Below are positions 59,061 through 64,000 of a stretch of DNA of 64,000 nt, piece after piece; positions within the stretch are counted from its first letter, which is position 1, and the number at the start of each line of letters is the position of its first letter. The DNA is taken from positions 9,672,001 to 9,736,000 of the forward strand of contig OZ231127.1 in the NCBI GenBank assembly GCA_965153355.1. The letters run 5' to 3'. Below the pieces are notes generated by a model, which worked only from the letters and a program-made list of their open reading frames with translations, did no database searches and had not been told where the DNA came from. Position numbers and translations under genes: made by a program. This stretch comes from Flaccisagitta enflata (lineage: Eukaryota > Chaetognatha > Sagittoidea > Aphragmophora).

Positions 59061-60269
59061 TAACACATGTGCAAAAATTAGGCGGAAAATGTAAAGATTT
59101 GGTTTCCATAGTAAATATAGCTTCAGTAACATGAGTTTTTTACTGAAGATAGCCATTTAGTAGTATATTTGGGTAGTAAGAAGTTTTGATTTCGATTCAA
59201 TTCAGATGATGCCTAATTCAGCTATGATATCATAATTGCAATGTCAAAATATTGCCGATTTTCCCCATGTTTATGTTTTCAAAAATTGTCCTTCACAACG
59301 AGGTATTTATAGCACCCTGAGAGGAAAGAAAATCGCAAATTTGACGGATATTTGTAGGGTACTATCTTAGAAATAAAAAGGTTTCCACATGATTACATGT
59401 ATATCTCAGACTAGAATCAACGAATCATTAAAAAATTGGTGAGATTATTAAAGCCCTTCCAATTTGCAAGCAATCTTCGCAAACCGCATCTCTTTAACTC
59501 AATGCATTCAAAAGTTATTCAACTTTGAATGAAATGTTTCAATTTTGTTCATGCCATTTCTATACCATCTTCAAATGATAAACATCATTTTTTTCAAATA
59601 ACTTCTAAATGCATTGAGCCAGACAGATGCGGTTTGTGTAGACTGCTTGCAAATTTGAAGGTCTACATTTGTGTCACAAATTTTTTTATGATTTGTTGAA
59701 TCTCTTTGGAGCTATAAGTTTAAACGTAGCAAAGGAAAAGATCAAGAAAATCCCTAAAAAGGTCTGGAGCGCCATCACTCCCAAGTACCGAGAGAAGCTC
59801 TGTAAATTCCTTCTCTGATGAATGGCGGCAGTGATTCAGTCAAAGGAGGCTAACATAAAATATTCATAGATTTGCAATTGATTTGTGTTCATTTTTATGT
59901 CAATAAATGAAGTAATGTTACAAGTGGAAACCTTTTTATTTCTAAGATAGTAGAGTATCAAAAAGTAAATTGACTCAGAAAGTGCGCAGTTCTTGCCCGT
60001 AGGATGGTCAAACCTGAACTACATGCAGTTGAATGAAATGAAGAAAAAAATCAATTTTGTCATTCTTGCCCCTCAGGATTTATTGACAAATCACCATAAA
60101 ACGAGGTCCGCTGGACATCAAAGCCGTAACCACGGGTTGTAATGTTCCAAATTCATAAAATTAGGCTCATTGGTTTATTTTGGGGGACTTTTATGGGTTT
60201 TGACAGCAGTTGTTACACTTAATCGGTGCTCAAGTAATTCTTTTCCGCCTAATTTTTGCACATGTGTTA
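59061..60269. mobile_element. MITE, TAACA...AATTAGGCGGAA family, with nested element
   Basis: Perfect inverted ends of about 29 bp: TAACACATGTGCAAAAATTA then GGCGGAAAA, and the complement at 60241-60269. A second inverted pair (CTATCTTAGAAATAAAAAGG) bounds a nested fold-back element at about 59357-59957. Confidence 0.85.
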
Positions 60270-60733
60270 TCTTTCAAGGAAAGGGTTGTAGTTTGTTTCA
60301 GTCTAGAGATGTCATTTGTCTCATCTTTTGCTGCGTGCGTGCGTCTTTATGAGCCACATTTGAAATGGTAGGTCGTTGAGTCAGTCTTTTAGTCGGTATT
60401 TTGTCACTGCTTGTTGAATTGAGTGTGACTGATTTGGAAGACATCTATTGTATAAGCAAGCGAAAGAGTCAAGCACAATACTGTGCTTGATCCAGAATGC
60501 TTATTCCTAAATAGAACTTTACTGAGAAAACGTGACGGTTGTTAAACTAGAGATTGGACAGTTTATAGCCTTTGAAGACCTTAGATGATATGGTATGTAT
60601 AATTTGTATGGACCCACCCGTGACCCGACCAACCAGTTAACCAAATTACCAGAATTTCTGCCGAGCCGTGAATATAAATCCTTTGAATATTTTCACGCCG
60701 TGATTTCAAGGAATCGGTACGAGGGTTTTTAAA

Positions 60734-60797
<64 letters not shown>

Positions 60798-61015
60798 TCC
60801 TTCACTCCTCTGAATGACGACATTTGTTTGATTTTCCATCACGTGACTATTCCTGGGTTTAGTTCTGGCCTTTCACTTGAAACCCTAACCTGAGCAGACT
60901 CAGTCACAAACACTCTTCACAGCTTTTCATTCGGCCAACTGAATTCTATGATGTCTTCTATGAAGAAAAAAGAATGAACTTATTTTAAATAGTCCTACTC
61001 TGATATTGAATTGCA
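60270..61015. other. Upstream of the zinc-finger exons
   Basis: (CT)n at about 60737-60793; otherwise unique sequence ending in the acceptor TTGCAG at 61010-61015. No promoter was identified. Confidence 0.5.
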
Positions 61016-61025
61016 GTGTCACAAA

Positions 61026-61255
61026 ATGTGTGATTCCGGTGGGAACGTCGATTCCTTTGACAATGAGAGAGATGTCATTACCATCGATGACAATTACGAT
61101 GATGATTCCGATGACAATTACGACGATGACAATAACAATGATGACGATCTTGACAGTAAAAACGATGACGAAAACGATGAAAATGGAATCGTCCCCAAAG
61201 ACGTCATCACAATTTATGTTTTTAATGAAAAATCCAGCTCAAAAAGCAGCTCAAG
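61026..61255 (+). CDS. Zinc-finger gene, first recognised exon (acidic)
   Basis: An acceptor TTGCAG precedes TGTCACAAAATG. I take the ATG at 61026, though the frame is open back to the acceptor, so earlier coding is possible. Encodes MCDSGGNVDSFDNERDV followed by a very acidic Asp/Asn stretch and SSSKSS. The end at AAG|GTTCGC (phase 2) is a so-so donor; joined to 61552 it continues the Ser-rich text in frame (..SSSR-SSNSKN). Read without splicing, the frame stops at 61280. Confidence 0.55.
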
Positions 61256-61551
61256 GTTCGCCAAATTGGATGAGAAATGAGACTATTTCATTTCTACTCC
61301 TGTTATTGCTTTTCATGCACTTGAAACACGTTGATTTTGATGAAACCTTGATATGTCTAAATCTATCGTCTTGATTTTTCTTTCAAAATGGTGTGAAATT
61401 GCTTCTTTTTTCTATTTTTTTTCTTTGCTGGAGTTAACCTGCATGAAGACAATTTCATCAAATGAGATTAATGAAAGTTTTTTTTCAATTTTATTCCCAA
61501 CATAAACGGTGCCAATTCATCCAATTTGGCGTGCCATTGCAAAACGCGCAG
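61256..61551 (+). other. Zinc-finger gene intron with inverted-repeat termini
   Basis: CGCCAAATTGGATGA at 61259-61273, four bases into the intron, is the exact complement of TCATCCAATTTGGCG at 61517-61531, 20 bp before the acceptor. The two could pair in the pre-mRNA. Confidence 0.6.
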
Positions 61552-61684
61552 ATCGTCCAATTCCAAAAACACTCTAAATGAAGAAGAAAATCACGCGATC
61601 AACGATTTAGCTTCAAAGTTCAATGTAAAAACTGTCAAGTTGGATGACACCTACGCGGCCGCTCTTCGAACAGAGGACAACAGC

Positions 61685-61743
<59 letters not shown>

Positions 61744-61779
61744 AAACAACAAGACCTCATTACAAACTAATAAAATTTC

Positions 61780-61823
<44 letters not shown>

Positions 61824-62350
61824 AAACAACAACAGCGACAACAACAGCAACAACAACAATAACAACAAAAACAACAAGACCTCATTACAAACTAATAAAA
61901 TTTCAAGCAGCGATGAAACAACAAAAGACAATGATTCAATAAACAATGACACATTTGATGACATTTGGGAAAATGAGGACAAAAGAAACTGTGTCGAATT
62001 GAAAAGAGCCCAAAATGAGAACAGTGGAAATGACAAGGTCTCGCATGAGGACAAATCATCGAGTAATGACAGTGAAATCGATCACAATTTAAAGAGTAAA
62101 GACGACGATGACAATGGCAATGAAGTGACAGACGGTATTCTTCTAGAAAGTACCGACGGCTTAAATGATGACAATATTGTACATGGCGCTGGATTAGATG
62201 ATGAAAGCAATGCACATGGTGGTTCCGGTTACCATGCAAGGACAAATGACGTCGATGACAATTGCATTTCAAGTGGTGACGCCGTCGTCAATGACAACGA
62301 TTTCGTCGATTCTGCAGTTGACACCATGATTGAAGACACCAATATTTCAG
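61552..62350 (+). CDS. Zinc-finger gene, middle exon (Asn-rich, frame broken by duplication)
   Basis: The acceptor CGCGCAG (phase 2) opens SSNSKNTLNEEENHAINDLA and continues with a poly-Asn run. The segment AACAAGACCTCATTACAAAC is present twice, at about 61748 and 61873, 125 bp apart. The first lies in the upstream frame and the second in the frame of the rest (KISSSDETTKDNDS.., WENEDKRNCVELK, Asp/Asn-rich text, DTNIS). The donor TCAG|GTATGA at 62350 is phase 1. As it stands the upstream frame stops at 61942; without one 125-bp copy the exon is in frame throughout. Confidence 0.6.
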
Positions 62351-62855
62351 GTATGAAATCTCCGTCGTGGCTCATCGGTCCCACTAGAACTGAAAATTTT
62401 TCACCTTTATCTCAGGGTAAACTTTACAGAAAGGTGAAATCACATTAAAAACTACCATTTGGGACCTCAAAATGTTGACCTTTATGGATGGGGAACCTTT
62501 AGAAGCGGTTATTGCAGGGTTCCACTATATGATCATAACAAAAATTTTTTTAGGAGAATTGGTCAGCTTAAATCTTGATGGGAACTATGAATTGTATGTA
62601 CATTGTATTCAATCACCACTTGGCTTCCCATGGCCATCTCGCACCTGACTGCAGAACGCTTTTGAAAGAGAAAATGTCTGTTCATCCGTCGGTCTGATGA
62701 ATTATGTGACACATTTGATGACACATTTGATGACACATTGGGTGAGCTACTTGCCTTTGTGTGCGTTCTATCTTCACGCAATTATTTCTTTTTAACCGCC
62801 CAAAAAATGCGTTGCTGATAAACGAATTTATTACCTTGTATTATTTCCTAAACAG
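62351..62855 (+). other. Zinc-finger gene intron
   Basis: 505 nt between consensus-like GTATGA and CTAAACAG. AT-rich; GATGACACATTTGATGACAC repeats near 62706-62745 resemble the exon text at about 61948-61965. Nothing else seen. Confidence 0.6.
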
Positions 62856-62953
62856 GCAGACAACCCAACAATGGCGGTGATGGTAACCTCAGCGATGACG
62901 AAGATGAAAATGATGGTGACCACGGCAAGGGAAACGGCAACAACAACAACAAT

Positions 62954-63045
<92 letters not shown>

Positions 63046-64000
63046 CCTGATACTGAATTGCTATAAATGTTTCCATCAATTTGAAGATCCAAACTTGTTG
63101 TTCTTCCATGTAATCAACGTACATGAGGGAAGTTTAAAGTGCAAAAGGTGTTCTACCCAATTCTGCGATCTTCAAACAGCAACTGCGCATCAAAAGCAGC
63201 ACCAAGATGGATGCACATTTGAAGTTTGCTACGAGCCGCCCCAACAAGAAAAAATGAAAACAGATGTAAAGTTTTCCGCTAGATGTAGATTTTGCCACAA
63301 ACACTACGGCTCGAAAACTACAAGAATAAAACATGAGCGTGAAGTTCACCTTGGCAGAAAATATCTCTGCGTCACCTGCGGCTGGATGGCAAGGGACAAG
63401 CAATCTCTTAACCATACGTGCAGAGACCGTGGTGTAGACTATCCATGCGTAATCGTGTTCGATCCTCTTTTCTCTTACAATTCTAGTTTATCTCATGCTA
63501 AACATTGCTGCCAATTCATGAGAAACGATTTCATCAAAAAGCATCACATCGCGGAGGTGCATCGCAAACGGACGTTTGTTTGCAACATATGTGACAAAAG
63601 AATTGATTCTTTTAAAGATTTGTGGGAGCATGAAGCATCTCACGGTAAAAGAATAAACTTCAACGCGGAATATGAGTTTGACGTGGAGGGGGACCAGTTG
63701 TCCTCACCCTCTCCTCCAGTGGCAGTGCCTGATGTCAAATTTATGCCACAGGCCCGGGATAGAGTGTCATCTCCGTCTAAGAAGCTGATGGTGAAAAAGA
63801 AAAACAATCCTTACCAAAACATGGCAACAATCCAAAAATATTCGTGCAGATTATGCAAGAAATCCTTCAGTTCATTACGGTACAGAAACCATCATTTTGA
63901 AGACGTTCACAGAGGTCGTATTTTCACCTGCAACAAATGCGAATTAAATGTCAAAACTTATGGTAGAATGACTTTGCATAAAAAACAATGTGGAGGTTCA
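62856..64000 (+). CDS. Divergent C2H2 zinc-finger protein, main exon, runs off the window
   Basis: Acceptor CTAAACAG, phase 1, matching the donor at 62350 (Ser-Gly join). Begins RQPNNGGDGN, an acidic stretch and about 36 Asn encoded by (AAC)n. Then Cys-x2-Cys/His-x3-5-His fingers: CYKCFHQF..HVINVH, CKRCSTQF..HQKQH, CRFCHKHYG..HEREVH, CVTCGW..H, CNICDKRI..HEASH, CRLCKKSF..H, CNKCEL..H. Spacing is irregular and TGEKP-type linkers are absent, so this is not a KRAB-type array. Probably nuclear and nucleic-acid binding; I cannot name an orthologue. Open to the last base, with 381 complete codons visible. Confidence 0.85.

Overview
The window is animal nuclear DNA. It has multi-exon genes with GT-AG introns and is dominated by microsatellites, minisatellites and short inverted-repeat elements. 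One run of ten Ns (34069-34078) marks an assembly join. The best-supported gene is a CtBP co-repressor on the minus strand (7664-24588, continuing upstream). Its first visible exon carries the end of a THAP zinc-binding domain, as in nematode CTBP-1, while the enzyme core reads much like arthropod CtBP. An ecdysozoan is therefore plausible, but I cannot name the phylum.

CtBP layout, minus strand, read right to left: exons at 24421-24588 (THAP end), 22995-23157 (basic motif, poly-Ala), 22372-22523, 21455-21607, 21015-21113, 20228-20362 (NAD-binding loop), 19335-19439, 18853-18937, 18366-18569 (catalytic Arg/Glu/His) and 17205-17288. The C-terminus then has two forms. One is a single long terminal exon (13135-14699). 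The other is a spliced tail through a donor inside that exon (14508) to 10335-10745 and 7664-7887. All phases agree: the two forms give 970 or 724 codons from the first visible residue. The N-terminal half of the THAP domain and the start codon were not found.

The CtBP introns are unusual. Intron 23158-24420 is filled by about 14 degenerate copies of the 3' end of the preceding exon plus its splice donor, separated by (TTG)n. The NAD-loop exon has about four similar copies of its own 3' end just downstream. Two introns have very long pure (CT)n tracts running almost to the acceptor, with the only good branch-point-like sequence about 185-240 nt away. Intron 14700-17204 holds a unit with inverted ends that carries 29-bp and 22-bp minisatellites.

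A second gene starts near 61016 on the plus strand and runs off the window. It encodes an acidic, Asn-rich, Ser-rich N-terminus followed by divergent C2H2 zinc fingers. Its middle exon carries a 125-bp duplication that breaks the frame, and removing one copy restores it.

The rest (1-7663, about 24600-61000) shows no convincing gene. It holds (GA)n, (CA)n, (GAAA)n and (GTC)n tracts and several recognisable families of short repeats: (a) hairpin-headed cassettes with GTCC/GTCG runs; (b) elements with inverted ends of the GGGCAGCGGCCC type around about 21-bp minisatellites; (c) mariner-like MITEs with TA duplications; (d) MITEs with TAACA...AATTAGGCGGAA ends; and (e) larger fold-back elements, some nested.
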